DNA of 25,135 bases from CAZEUZ01 sp964515805 (GTDB lineage Bacteria > Pseudomonadota > Gammaproteobacteria > Pseudomonadales > Cellvibrionaceae). Shown here piece after piece: positions 7,844-15,536 of this stretch. Both the position numbers and the translations under genes were made by a program. A model generated the notes under the pieces. That model was given only the letters and a program-made list of their open reading frames with translations. It did not search any database and was not told the DNA's origin. The first letter of the stretch is position 1, and each line of letters begins with the position of its first letter. The DNA lies in contig CAZEUZ010000077.1 of the NCBI GenBank assembly GCA_964515805.1, positions 1 through 25,135 on the forward strand, read 5' to 3'.

Positions 7844-8296
7844 TTAGTTAGCTCGCTCCACGTCATAAGCCTGCAGCACCATGCTCTCAATTGCAATATC
7901 GTTACTACCTGCAATTAACTCAGCACCGCGCCATTCAGATGGCCACACTCCAGTGTAGTTCCAAGTTGGTGCATTAGTTTCACTACCATCGAGATTTAAA
8001 ATGGTAATGGTAATATTCTTATATTCCGGCTTTCCATCTTTAGCACTCTTCATCCAATTCCACATGTCGAGGTTATCGGTGACACCCCATTCACAAATAA
8101 TAGGAGATACGGTGTGGTGGCCGGGGAGTTTGTACACCGTCCCCCCTCCAGTGCGATAGTCAATCGTACTAATTTTTACACCCTGAGTCCTAATGGAAGT
8201 AAAAAAGGCGCCATTTCTGGAACCGCCAAAATCCAATTTAAAGCGATAGTTACGATATACCTCAGTTTTTACGTCTTCTTTTAATTCTTCCGCCAT
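7844..8296 (-). CDS. eCIS inner tube protein (Pvc1/Pvc5, gp19-like)
   Basis: A 150-residue protein with the hallmarks of the phage tail tube/Hcp-like family. A start of the type YRNYRFKLDFGGSRNGAFF is followed by a VKISTIDYRTGGG segment, a long beta region with LDMWNWMKSAKDGKPEYKN, and a closing part with the conserved tryptophans (PSEWRGAEL) and IESMVLQAYDVERAN. Stacked hexamers form the rigid tube inside the sheath that carries cargo and is pushed into the target. Only one tube gene is seen here, whereas Afp/PVC have two. It lies 46 bp after the sheath and 21 bp before the 700-residue gene, with a GGAG 10 nt before the ATG. Confidence 0.9.
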   Translation of the reverse strand: MAEELKEDVKTEVYRNYRFKLDFGGSRNGAFFTSIRTQGVKISTIDYRTGGGTVYKLPGHHTVSPIICEWGVTDNLDMWNWMKSAKDGKPEYKNITITILNLDGSETNAPTWNYTGVWPSEWRGAELIAGSNDIAIESMVLQAYDVERAN

Positions 8297-8342
8297 GATA
8301 ATTTATCTCCAAAAAATGTTAAAACAATTTGTTAAGACTTTA

Positions 8343-9566
8343 TTACTCTGTTTCTTCCCATTGTCCAATTCGGAAGATAATGAACTCAGCAGGCTTAGCA
8401 GGCGCAATGCCTATATCAACTACCAACCGGCCTTGAGCAACCGATTCCTTGGGATTATTCTCGCTGTCGCATTTCACAAAATACGCTTGCTCCGGGCTGG
8501 CACCTACTAGAGCGCCCGCCTGCCATTGTAGTTTCAAGAAAGACGAAATATCCCGCTTAATGGATTTGCATAGCGCTTCATCATTGGGCTCAAATACTGT
8601 CCAGGAGGTGCCCCGTTGAATTGACCCTTCCACCATTAGGAATAAACGACGAACATTGATATAGCGCCATTCTGCATCTTCACTGGATAAGGTTCTGGCA
8701 CCCCATACACGAATACCTCCGCTGGCGAAAAAACGAATACAGTTGACATTGTTACTGTTGAGCTGTGCTTGTTCCGGATCAGAAATACGTTGCGTCAGAC
8801 CTGTGCAGGCACGCACTGGCATGTTAGCAGGCGCCTTGTGTACGCCACGACTCGTGTCAGTAGTTGCGTAAATACCGGCCATGTGACCAGAAGGTGGACA
8901 AGTCACTTTTTGTTTAGTGAACGGGCAAGACATAACTAAATGCGGTGTATATTGCGCAGCAAAAGAAGTGGATCTAGGTCGGCCTGCTGCAGATGTGGGT
9001 GTAGCTTCAACTTTATCAGCGGGTTTTTCTCCCTCGGCAGCAGCTTTAGCTGTTGCCTTCGCTGCCGACTTAGGTGCTTCTTCTGAAGCAACTTTCGTCA
9101 ATTCAGTAACATCTTTAAATTGACTAGGCCCATCAAGTATGGCAAAACAACTTTTGGTGTTTTCGCAAAAATCGATCAGTGCATTTTGATCGGCAATACT
9201 TGACGCACCAGGAGCAGCAATCATGGATATTTCATCGTAGGGTAGAAAACTCCAGACACCCGTCTTATCTCCCATGTTACCTGCCACGCTACCATCGTTT
9301 ACATTACAAATGTAGCAACGTGACCCGCCGTTAATAAAAAAGCCGTACACGGCGTGAGCCAGAGTAAAATCTTTAATGGTGTCGCGATCCTCGGGAAGGA
9401 AATTTTTACAAAATTCCTCAAAATTGTTGCACGCAACAGGTTCGTTAACAAAAGCAGTCTTTAAAGGAGCTGTGCCTACAAATCCGCAAGTTGTTGTGGA
9501 TACCGCAGAAATAGGCTTTGCCCCAGTAGATACTTCTTCTACATAAATGCCAGGAACTTCATACAT
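8343..9566 (-). CDS. eCIS contractile sheath protein (Pvc2-like) with an Ala/Lys-rich insertion
   Basis: A 407-residue tail sheath protein. The family signature at the N-terminus is clear (YEVPGIYVEEVSTGAKPISAV), as is the C-terminal end (AEFIIFRIGQWEE), which forms the strand that links neighbouring subunits. The middle contains the usual SGGIRVWGARTLS and RYINVRRLFLMVE motifs. Residues about 158-200 are a low-complexity Ala/Lys/Glu/Pro stretch inserted between two conserved blocks, probably a flexible loop on the outer face. Cys is unusually common in the first 140 residues (27, 46, 53, 84, 87, 134, 140). Only one sheath gene is present, against three in Afp/PVC. A GAGGG lies 7 nt before the ATG. 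Confidence 0.93.
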   Translation of the reverse strand: MYEVPGIYVEEVSTGAKPISAVSTTTCGFVGTAPLKTAFVNEPVACNNFEEFCKNFLPEDRDTIKDFTLAHAVYGFFINGGSRCYICNVNDGSVAGNMGDKTGVWSFLPYDEISMIAAPGASSIADQNALIDFCENTKSCFAILDGPSQFKDVTELTKVASEEAPKSAAKATAKAAAEGEKPADKVEATPTSAAGRPRSTSFAAQYTPHLVMSCPFTKQKVTCPPSGHMAGIYATTDTSRGVHKAPANMPVRACTGLTQRISDPEQAQLNSNNVNCIRFFASGGIRVWGARTLSSEDAEWRYINVRRLFLMVEGSIQRGTSWTVFEPNDEALCKSIKRDISSFLKLQWQAGALVGASPEQAYFVKCDSENNPKESVAQGRLVVDIGIAPAKPAEFIIFRIGQWEETE

Positions 9567-9586
9567 ACTTAGGCCCTCTACTAAAG

Positions 9587-10252
9587 TTAAAGTTTAAAAA
9601 TTATCTCTACCGGTGACTTTGAAATAGAGACGGTTTGCTCAATCCAATATTGTTTGTAGCGTACAACAATTTTTTTCTTGTCGGGTTCGGGCATTAACGC
9701 ACCAAACTGAAAATGGCCTGTATTATCCGTTGTAACTGAAATTTTATCTGCTGGAATCTTAACTTGGGCTCCAGTTATAGGTAAGTTGTTAGGAGATTTT
9801 ACAGTCCCATAGAGAAGAGCTCTGGTAGCTGTATTCACTACAACTGGCTCAGTGACCTTGGGAATTTTTTCTATTGCGCGTTCTTTTATCTCTTTTGCAA
9901 TAACATTAAAACATGGCCGTGCCTTTATTCCAAGAGATAGCCAAAACTCTGGGGGTGGAGGCGATAAATCAACATTTATTTCCTTGTGCTCCATAGCCGA
10001 AAAAATGAGGCTTTGCAGCAATTGATTAGATTTAGAGACAGACTTAGCCCCATCCGCACATACGAGATAGCGTACGCCTAGCTCTAAGTGTTTATTAATA
10101 TACTGATGACTAGGAGCCACTGAAGTAAATTCTCGCAAGAATACTATCACCTGCGGCTTATCCGTTACGGTGGCAAAATCATTGGTTACCGTAACATTTT
10201 TTCCGACGACTTCAACCACCCATTTTTCTAAGAATTGGCTGAAGCTTTGCAT
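9587..10252 (-). CDS. Pvc16-like (DUF4255) cap/terminator protein with a C-terminal carboxypeptidase-regulatory-like domain
   Basis: A 221-residue protein. Residues 1 to about 125 resemble the Pvc16_N/DUF4255 family: KPQVIVFLREF near 32-42, a LELGVRYLVCADG strand near 56-68, a LLQSLIFSAMEH helix near 78-89, and PEFWLSLGIKARPCFNVIA near 101-119. In eCIS particles Pvc16 caps the distal end of the tube and sheath. Residues about 144-221 form a separate module, LLYGTV..LPITGAQVKIP....TTDNTGHFQFG, typical of carboxypeptidase-regulatory-like beta-sandwiches that often bind surfaces or proteins. The gene is the first of the structural block, 20 bp before the sheath gene, and is preceded by a 180-bp gap. 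Its own ribosome binding site is weak. The Pvc16 call is based on motif resemblance and position. Confidence 0.65.
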   Translation of the reverse strand: MQSFSQFLEKWVVEVVGKNVTVTNDFATVTDKPQVIVFLREFTSVAPSHQYINKHLELGVRYLVCADGAKSVSKSNQLLQSLIFSAMEHKEINVDLSPPPPEFWLSLGIKARPCFNVIAKEIKERAIEKIPKVTEPVVVNTATRALLYGTVKSPNNLPITGAQVKIPADKISVTTDNTGHFQFGALMPEPDKKKIVVRYKQYWIEQTVSISKSPVEIIFKL

Positions 10253-10336
10253 AAGTTTGTCTTTATCATTGTAGTATTAGACTTTGGGACGAACTAATTA
10301 AATTAGGTATTTATATTGTCTTTTTGCCTAACCTTG

Positions 10337-10358
10337 TATTGATATTGTATTGGTATTG
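10337..10358. repeat. Four TATTG repeats upstream of the Pvc16-like gene
   Basis: TATTG occurs four times in 22 bp (10337, 10343, 10348, 10354), in the 180-bp gap between the membrane protein gene and the structural genes. The spacing is 5-6 bp. This may be a regulator-binding array or simple-sequence drift. No convincing sigma-70 promoter could be placed nearby. Confidence 0.6.
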
Positions 10359-10407
10359 GTTCAAAGGCATTCAAACATACTAACTATATTTCAGATATTG
10401 TAACTTC

Positions 10408-10437
10408 AAACATTACTACTTTATAAACATTACTACT
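10408..10437. repeat. 13-bp perfect direct repeat at the end of the membrane protein gene
   Basis: AAACATTACTACT occurs at 10408-10420 and 10425-10437 (period 17 bp). The second copy overlaps the TAG stop of the gene that ends at 10433. The unit could be a binding site for a regulator of the structural genes or a remnant of a slippage duplication. Confidence 0.8.
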
Positions 10438-11002
10438 CTATGTTTGTTTGTAATCGGACCGGGTTACTGACACCCTCTTCTTTTACTATGTCCTCATTCA
10501 ACCAAACTTGTGCTATTACGTCAAACGATTTTTCTGATGAGAAAAACGGCTTTTTAATTCCGGATAAAAATAATTCCTCTATTCCTTGAGTGGTGCCAAC
10601 ACTCTTACCATCAAATGTCCAGTCAATTTCTTTGATATCCTGTTCTTGCAAACCAGCGTCTGCAATACCGGACAGTGAAATAGATGTCTTATACAATTTT
10701 GCGCCCACATAAAATTGTTTTTTGTAATACTTAAGCGATTTGTAATTCAGAGATAATTGCTCTATATCGAGTGGCTTGACATTATCGACTGAACGCGTAC
10801 CGATATTAAATGATAGTGAGCTATTGCCACGATCTAACTTACTAGAAATCTCCGACAATAATTGAACTATCCTAGCGCGCTGAGAGGCCGATTCATCTGT
10901 CGTCACTTGAGTAACCACCAAGCTATACAACGTTGCAGCAAATGCAGTAAACAGACCGGTCAAAAATGCCGTCAAGGCGAATTTTATGGCTTGTTTGAAC
11001 AT
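10433..11002 (-). CDS. Unrecognised small protein with one N-terminal membrane anchor
   Basis: A 189-residue protein I do not recognise. Residues about 8-31 form a clear hydrophobic segment (ALTAFLTGLFTAFAATLYSLVV) preceded by Lys, which would place the rest outside the cytoplasm as a membrane-anchored domain, or could be a non-cleaved signal. The remainder is a short charged helix (35-58) followed by an alternating beta-type region to the end. There are no catalytic motifs. The gene starts 29 bp after the caspase-like gene, with a GAGGGAG ribosome binding site 6-8 nt before the ATG, so the two are very probably one transcript. The pairing suggests a partner, inhibitor or membrane receptor for the caspase-like protein; that is inference only. 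Confidence 0.75.
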   Translation of the reverse strand: MFKQAIKFALTAFLTGLFTAFAATLYSLVVTQVTTDESASQRARIVQLLSEISSKLDRGNSSLSFNIGTRSVDNVKPLDIEQLSLNYKSLKYYKKQFYVGAKLYKTSISLSGIADAGLQEQDIKEIDWTFDGKSVGTTQGIEELFLSGIKKPFFSSEKSFDVIAQVWLNEDIVKEEGVSNPVRLQTNIE

Positions 11003-11031
11003 TTTACTCCCTCATACTTTTAATTATTCAA

Positions 11032-13776
11032 TCATTGTTCGCACCAATTGGGACCACAGGTATTGGTCAATGCTTTTTGTCCGAGCAGTGCTCGCTTATT
11101 AAATCCTTTATAACGCCAACACTTACGCAATGTCATAGTACCGCGATCCCATTTATTCCAATCTTTTTTTATCTTTATTTTTTGATACTCTACGCCCGTA
11201 TCCGGTTCAACAGGTAAAATTCGGGAATTGCCATCCCAACCGTGGGACCCCCAAGCAATACGTTTCTCTGCATCAATAACCACCACAGTGTGGCCATCGC
11301 CACGAGTATCGTCCCGGTATACCAACACATCACCCGTACGAAAGGACTCGTTCGCAGGGCAAGCTTCAAACTGGTCCTGCATCAGTGAATCGGAGGTTAC
11401 CATTTTGGCCGTTGTCAAATAGGCATTACCACTATTATTGTAAGGTAGACCAGCACGGGTAAAGGCATACCATATGGCGCGCGAGCAATCGATACCCAGC
11501 TTTAAGTTCGCGGCGTCACTGCCTTGAGACCATGCATGTTGTTTGTACGGATAGCCATCTGTAGCCGATACTTTGGTCAAGGCGTTTGCCTGCATTAATA
11601 AACGGTGCAAGGGGTTGTTGGCGTCATCCGGAAGGTAGGGACGAACATCAAAGTTTGGAATCGTGTATTCCCGGGTATTTTCCAAGCTTTCCTTAGGAGA
11701 ATCTTCAGCAAAACGGCTGTTTGCCTCAACACGAAAAGCCATAGTGCTGCGAGTCCATGTCTGAGTGTCATCATTACTCTCCTCTGACACAGAAAGACCA
11801 CGGGTTGCACCCGGGCTCATATATTGATTCAGACTCTTACCCAGTGAGGAAGACGGCACCGCCCGCGATATACTGGTCAGCGTATGCCAATCCACCGGGT
11901 TGTTATTATCGGTGCCAAACACCAATATTTGTTCCTCTTGATCCAGTGGCGGCACCGCGCGATAGGTCTCGTTGCGAGAGTTGAAAGTTATGGTGTCGCC
12001 AGGTTTAACTAATTCTTTTCTACCGTCAGCAGGAAAGCCGTAGATGGATCCGTCAGCAGTTAGAATCAATCCACCAATCAATAGTGGTTTCGGACTTTCG
12101 GGAGATACCGTCACTTGTAAATTCCATTTATAGCAAAGCGGAATCACTTGAGTCGAGTTATCTTCCGCTTGAACCCAGGGCGTTTTGCGCGAGCAAGCAT
12201 CCTGATTATGAAAGGGAATAATACGCGCTTTTAGGGTTTGATTTTCCTTATAATCTTCTCCTCCTTGACTATTCAGTTGCAATAATGCGCGTTGTTTTGC
12301 ATGGAGAACCAAGTTTTCGATGACACGACTATCTTTTCCAAATACTTTACGAACCTTGTTTTCCGGCCCCCATAACTGCAGCTTGCCATCATTACCCGCC
12401 ACAAGTTCGAAACCGCTACCGCCACTGAAATCGACTAGATTATTGGCGGCGCCATTAGCTGCCAAGTCAGATTGCAAACGATTTTTCCTATCAACACTTA
12501 AGCCTCCTTCTTCATTAGCGGGACGAATACGGACCCCTAACTTGGTTACTGCAGGGAGTGCCATGACGACTAGATCACCTAGCACAATTTGTTCAGCATT
12601 GGTCGGACTGCTGACAACTGCAGTAGTCGCTGTTATACCATCAGTTTGTTTGACTTCAATGGTGGCCTTGCTCTTCTGAGGATCCAACACCACATCTGCT
12701 GTAGAGCCGCTGGGATAAATGCGCAACTTTGCACCGACACCCATGCCAGATATTGGCGCACCGGCAATTTTTATCTCCGGCCCGATACCAGCAACCTCCC
12801 AACCACTGACTGTATTGGGTTTTTTAGCACCAAGAAACGGGCGGTCGAGATCGCCATGGAACTGTATGACCTGATAACTAGAAGCGCGCACTAATGGCGT
12901 TGCCTGGCGGGCCAACTGGCGATAAGTTGGCATAGAAGTACTGGGTCTAGACAATACTGTGATCAATGCATCAGTAAATATGCCTTTGCCTGCTTTTTCT
13001 AATGCAGGCGTACCATCTACGGCGCCAGCCATCATAATGACACCATCCAAATCTTCCGGCGCCCATCTGGCGCCATCTCCAGTACCATTCGTACCCTCAG
13101 CTTGAGCCTGTGCACTAGTGTCAGGTTCGAAAAAACGGGTTTTCGTGTCTTCACTAACATTTCGGGTTGCGGTACCGGAGTTACAAGAATCGAGAATAAC
13201 CGTAATGTTCTTTGTTTTCTTGTGCAGGGCGGAGAGCATATCGTTGAATTCATCATCGCGAAGATCACTGACTCTACGACCGGAGCTATCTTTGGCGCGC
13301 GCATCATAAACTAAAAAGGTTTCATCCATCCCATCACTTTCATCGTCGTTGGTATCCTTTACCTGCGAACCGTGACCGGCATAATAAAAGACGACTGTAT
13401 CTCCCTTATCTGCCCGGTCGGTCAATGCACTAAAAGCATCGATAACATTTCGCTTATTGGCATTTTCATTAATCAACAAACAGACATTAGATGCCGGAAA
13501 AGCAGGCCCTTGCTCGCTAATTAAGTAATCATACATGCGTTGAGCATCGGCAGAGGCACCAGGCAGTGGAGGCACACGCGGATTTTTATAGGTGCCCACG
13601 CCAATAACCAGGGCTAACTGACGCTTACCATCGACTTTGACGACTTGATCCATTGGACAAATGGGTGCAACAGTATTAACGGTATTGTTTTCGACAGCAT
13701 AACCAGCATTGTGGAACACGATCAGCACAAAGAGTAAAAAGGTAGATAGATAGCTGTTGATTGTGCTCATTCGCAT
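11032..13776 (-). CDS. Exported caspase-like (C14) protein with DUF4384-like and NlpC/P60-like domains
   Basis: A 914-residue multidomain protein. Residues 1-27 are a signal peptide (hydrophobic core STFLLFVLIVF, cleavage probably after GYA). Residues about 50-315 are a caspase/metacaspase p20-like domain: LALVIGVGTYKN, then His135 in YYAGHGSQ, acidic DETFLVYDA, and Cys198 in ILDSCNSGT. A middle beta-rich region follows, and residues about 545-625 resemble DUF4384 (LTADGSIYGFPADGR..LVKPGDTITF). Residues about 720-880 look like an NlpC/P60 or CHAP-type hydrolase: Cys764 in GIDCSRAIWYAF, His829 in GDGHTVVVID, and His845 in WGSHGWDG. Both Cys-His sets are intact. Caspase-like domains usually cleave proteins, and NlpC/P60 domains often cut peptidoglycan peptides. 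The start is supported by AGGAG 7 nt before the ATG and by a promoter upstream. It heads the eCIS locus. What it cleaves is unknown. Confidence 0.85.
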   Translation of the reverse strand: MRMSTINSYLSTFLLFVLIVFHNAGYAVENNTVNTVAPICPMDQVVKVDGKRQLALVIGVGTYKNPRVPPLPGASADAQRMYDYLISEQGPAFPASNVCLLINENANKRNVIDAFSALTDRADKGDTVVFYYAGHGSQVKDTNDDESDGMDETFLVYDARAKDSSGRRVSDLRDDEFNDMLSALHKKTKNITVILDSCNSGTATRNVSEDTKTRFFEPDTSAQAQAEGTNGTGDGARWAPEDLDGVIMMAGAVDGTPALEKAGKGIFTDALITVLSRPSTSMPTYRQLARQATPLVRASSYQVIQFHGDLDRPFLGAKKPNTVSGWEVAGIGPEIKIAGAPISGMGVGAKLRIYPSGSTADVVLDPQKSKATIEVKQTDGITATTAVVSSPTNAEQIVLGDLVVMALPAVTKLGVRIRPANEEGGLSVDRKNRLQSDLAANGAANNLVDFSGGSGFELVAGNDGKLQLWGPENKVRKVFGKDSRVIENLVLHAKQRALLQLNSQGGEDYKENQTLKARIIPFHNQDACSRKTPWVQAEDNSTQVIPLCYKWNLQVTVSPESPKPLLIGGLILTADGSIYGFPADGRKELVKPGDTITFNSRNETYRAVPPLDQEEQILVFGTDNNNPVDWHTLTSISRAVPSSSLGKSLNQYMSPGATRGLSVSEESNDDTQTWTRSTMAFRVEANSRFAEDSPKESLENTREYTIPNFDVRPYLPDDANNPLHRLLMQANALTKVSATDGYPYKQHAWSQGSDAANLKLGIDCSRAIWYAFTRAGLPYNNSGNAYLTTAKMVTSDSLMQDQFEACPANESFRTGDVLVYRDDTRGDGHTVVVIDAEKRIAWGSHGWDGNSRILPVEPDTGVEYQKIKIKKDWNKWDRGTMTLRKCWRYKGFNKRALLGQKALTNTCGPNWCEQ

Positions 13777-13822
13777 GTTGATGCTCCTCTTGATTCTTTC
13801 TTAGAATTCTTAACTTTACGGA

Positions 13823-13850
13823 ATATTACTAAACTTGCTAATTTCTTCAA
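13823..13850 (-). promoter_or_regulatory. Candidate sigma-70 promoter of the caspase gene
   Basis: On the minus strand TTGAAG (13845-13850) and TAATAT (13823-13828) are separated by 16 bp. The expected start lies near 13816, giving a leader of about 40 nt before the caspase gene. Confidence 0.5.
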
Positions 13851-13857
13851 TCATTAT

Positions 13858-13884
13858 TTGAGCTTTTCTAATTTTCACGCTCAA
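13858..13884 (-). promoter_or_regulatory. 27-bp interrupted palindrome just upstream of the caspase promoter
   Basis: TTGAGC and GCTCAA (13858-13863 and 13879-13884) form a perfect 6-bp inverted repeat with a 15-bp AT-rich spacer. It is centred about 55 bp upstream of the predicted transcription start, a usual place for an activator site. No known regulator motif is recognised. Confidence 0.35.
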
Positions 13885-13965
13885 GTGGTTTATGCATGCT
13901 AAAAGCTGTTTGAATGTTAACACGATTGTGCTAGCAGCATTAGCATCTGACGGCAAGCTTATCAA

Positions 13966-15423
13966 TTATAACAATGCCGAAGAACGGATAACCGCCATTT
14001 TTTCAACTTGCATATCTTCAAAAGTATAAGGAATACCACCAACACCATAACCGGATTGTTTAAGACCGGCAAAAGGCATCCAGTCAACACGGAAGGCGGT
14101 ATGATCATTTACCATTACCGTCGAAGCATTGAGTTGCCGGTAGGTGTGTAACGCAGTGTCCAGTCCCCGAGTAAAAACAGCGGCTTGAAATGCGTAAGGC
14201 AATGCATTGGCTCGAGCGATAGCATCGTCGATATCATCATAGGAATAGACACAGATGACCGGACCGAAAACTTCCGTCGTGCTTACAGTGGCGTCGTCAG
14301 GAGGATTCAACAATACCGTGGCGCTATAACAGTTATTCGGCAATTTTTCACCACCGGTCACTAACTTTGCACCAGTACTAACGGCTTCTTGCACCCAATC
14401 GTCTATGCGTTCAACCTCTTCAGGCCTAATCAGAGGGCCGATGACAGTGTCTGCAGACGTGGGATTTCCTATTTTCATATTATTGCCAAGATCGGCCAGC
14501 CGCCGGGCCAACTCTTCGGCGATAGTATGATGGGCAAATACTCGTTGCACGGAGACACACACCTGACCGGCATGATAAAAACCGCCTTTGGCGAGTAGTG
14601 GTGCAGCATCAGCCAAATCGGCATCCGCAGCGACAATGACTGGCGCAACACCGCCATGCTCCAATGCGCAACGTACACCGGGAGCCAATTGAGAACGCAG
14701 TGCCCACCCTACTTTGCCGCTACCGATAAAAGAGAAAAAACCCACTCGTTGGTCGCTGACTAATTGACCGGTAGTCTCATTGCTATCAGTTAGCAATGCT
14801 TGGCCATATTCCAGCGGCAGCCCAGCTTGATGAAGAATGGTTACCAATCGCAAACAAGAGAGTGGCGTGGTGCTGGCAGGTTTGACAATAAATGGACAAC
14901 CGGCGGCAATGGCAGGCGCCACTTGATGGACAATCAAATTCAGCGGATGATTAAAAGCACTAACCGCGACAACCACACCGATAGGCTCCTTACGGGTAAA
15001 AGCCAAACGGCCCATTGAGGCGGCATTTATTCCCATGGGAATTTCACGACCAGCATCACTGCGAATGCAATCGATGCAGTTTTTCATTCCATCAATTGCC
15101 CGTGCCACTTCAACTTTGGAATCCGTCAATGGTTTGCCGCCTTCACGAGCAGCTTCTATCGCCAACTCTTCGAAACGAGACTGCATGATTTCGGCTGCCT
15201 TTTCCAATATCTGAATACGCTTGGAGGGAGTTAACCAACGGTTACGATCTTTATAAATACTGTCGGCATTTATCAGCGCCTGTTCGACACCAGCCGCATT
15301 CACCACTTTCACCGAGGCAATTTTTGCACCGTCATAAGGGGCAGTCACCGTGACGGAATTACCATGTTCGTTAATACCAGCGTCACTAAAACCCGGTACC
15401 AGTGATGAAAAATTAGTGGTCAT
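13966..15423 (-). CDS. NAD(P)-dependent aldehyde dehydrogenase
   Basis: A 485-residue protein of the aldehyde dehydrogenase superfamily, which oxidises an aldehyde to the acid using NAD(P)+. The key residues are visible: Asn158 in AFNHPLN, Glu255 in CALEHGGVAP, the nucleotide-binding SFIGSGKVG segment before it, and catalytic Cys289 in AGQVCVSVQR. The C-terminus (PFAGLKQSGYGVGG) is also typical. The text around CALEHGG and the fold-end MQVEKMAVI recall lactaldehyde or phosphonoacetaldehyde dehydrogenase-like members, but the substrate cannot be told. The frame stays open 33 codons further upstream, but the ATG at 15423 is preferred because AGGAGA lies 7 nt before it and the protein then starts like its family. 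It is divergent from prc. The gap to the caspase gene has its own promoter, so it is probably not part of the eCIS operon. Confidence 0.92.
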   Translation of the reverse strand: MTTNFSSLVPGFSDAGINEHGNSVTVTAPYDGAKIASVKVVNAAGVEQALINADSIYKDRNRWLTPSKRIQILEKAAEIMQSRFEELAIEAAREGGKPLTDSKVEVARAIDGMKNCIDCIRSDAGREIPMGINAASMGRLAFTRKEPIGVVVAVSAFNHPLNLIVHQVAPAIAAGCPFIVKPASTTPLSCLRLVTILHQAGLPLEYGQALLTDSNETTGQLVSDQRVGFFSFIGSGKVGWALRSQLAPGVRCALEHGGVAPVIVAADADLADAAPLLAKGGFYHAGQVCVSVQRVFAHHTIAEELARRLADLGNNMKIGNPTSADTVIGPLIRPEEVERIDDWVQEAVSTGAKLVTGGEKLPNNCYSATVLLNPPDDATVSTTEVFGPVICVYSYDDIDDAIARANALPYAFQAAVFTRGLDTALHTYRQLNASTVMVNDHTAFRVDWMPFAGLKQSGYGVGGIPYTFEDMQVEKMAVIRSSALL

Positions 15424-15430
15424 TACTCTG

Positions 15431-15436
15431 TCTCCT
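15431..15436 (-). promoter_or_regulatory. Ribosome binding site AGGAGA that decides the aldehyde dehydrogenase start
   Basis: AGGAGA on the minus strand lies 7 nt before the ATG at 15421-15423. The more upstream candidate codons have no comparable site. Confidence 0.7.
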
Positions 15437-15492
15437 GCTGACATGTTACAGCTGCTTACTGATCTCTTAAAAAAACCTCTTAGCAAAATCTC

Positions 15493-15519
15493 TTGGCAAA
15501 TAAAGTGTATCGATAATAT
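15493..15519 (+). promoter_or_regulatory. Tentative prc promoter
   Basis: TTGGCA (15493-15498) and TAATAT (15514-15519) are spaced 15 bp, which is short for sigma-70. If used, transcription would begin near 15526 and the prc leader would be about 130 nt long. Confidence 0.3.
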
Positions 15520-15532
15520 CAACCCATTATCG
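15511..15532. promoter_or_regulatory. Palindrome in the aldehyde dehydrogenase-prc divergent region
   Basis: CGATAAT (15511-15517) and ATTATCG (15526-15532) form a perfect 7-bp inverted repeat with an 8-bp spacer. It overlaps the tentative prc -10 element, as a repressor operator would. Confidence 0.5.
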
Positions 15533-15536
15533 TTAT

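Noticed and set aside
12320..12679. Open frame of 119 codons on the + strand inside the caspase-like gene
   Set aside because: It lies fully antisense to a clearly coding gene, has no ribosome binding site and encodes low-quality Ser/Pro/Arg-rich text typical of a shadow frame.
13966..15423. Aldehyde dehydrogenase as an eCIS cargo or operon member
   Set aside because: It is an ordinary metabolic enzyme separated from the caspase gene by 189 bp with a separate candidate promoter. Nothing links it to the particle beyond proximity.
15424..15522. 33-residue N-terminal extension of the aldehyde dehydrogenase
   Set aside because: The extension has no ribosome binding site and is unlike the family. 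AGGAGA lies 7 nt before the ATG at 15423.
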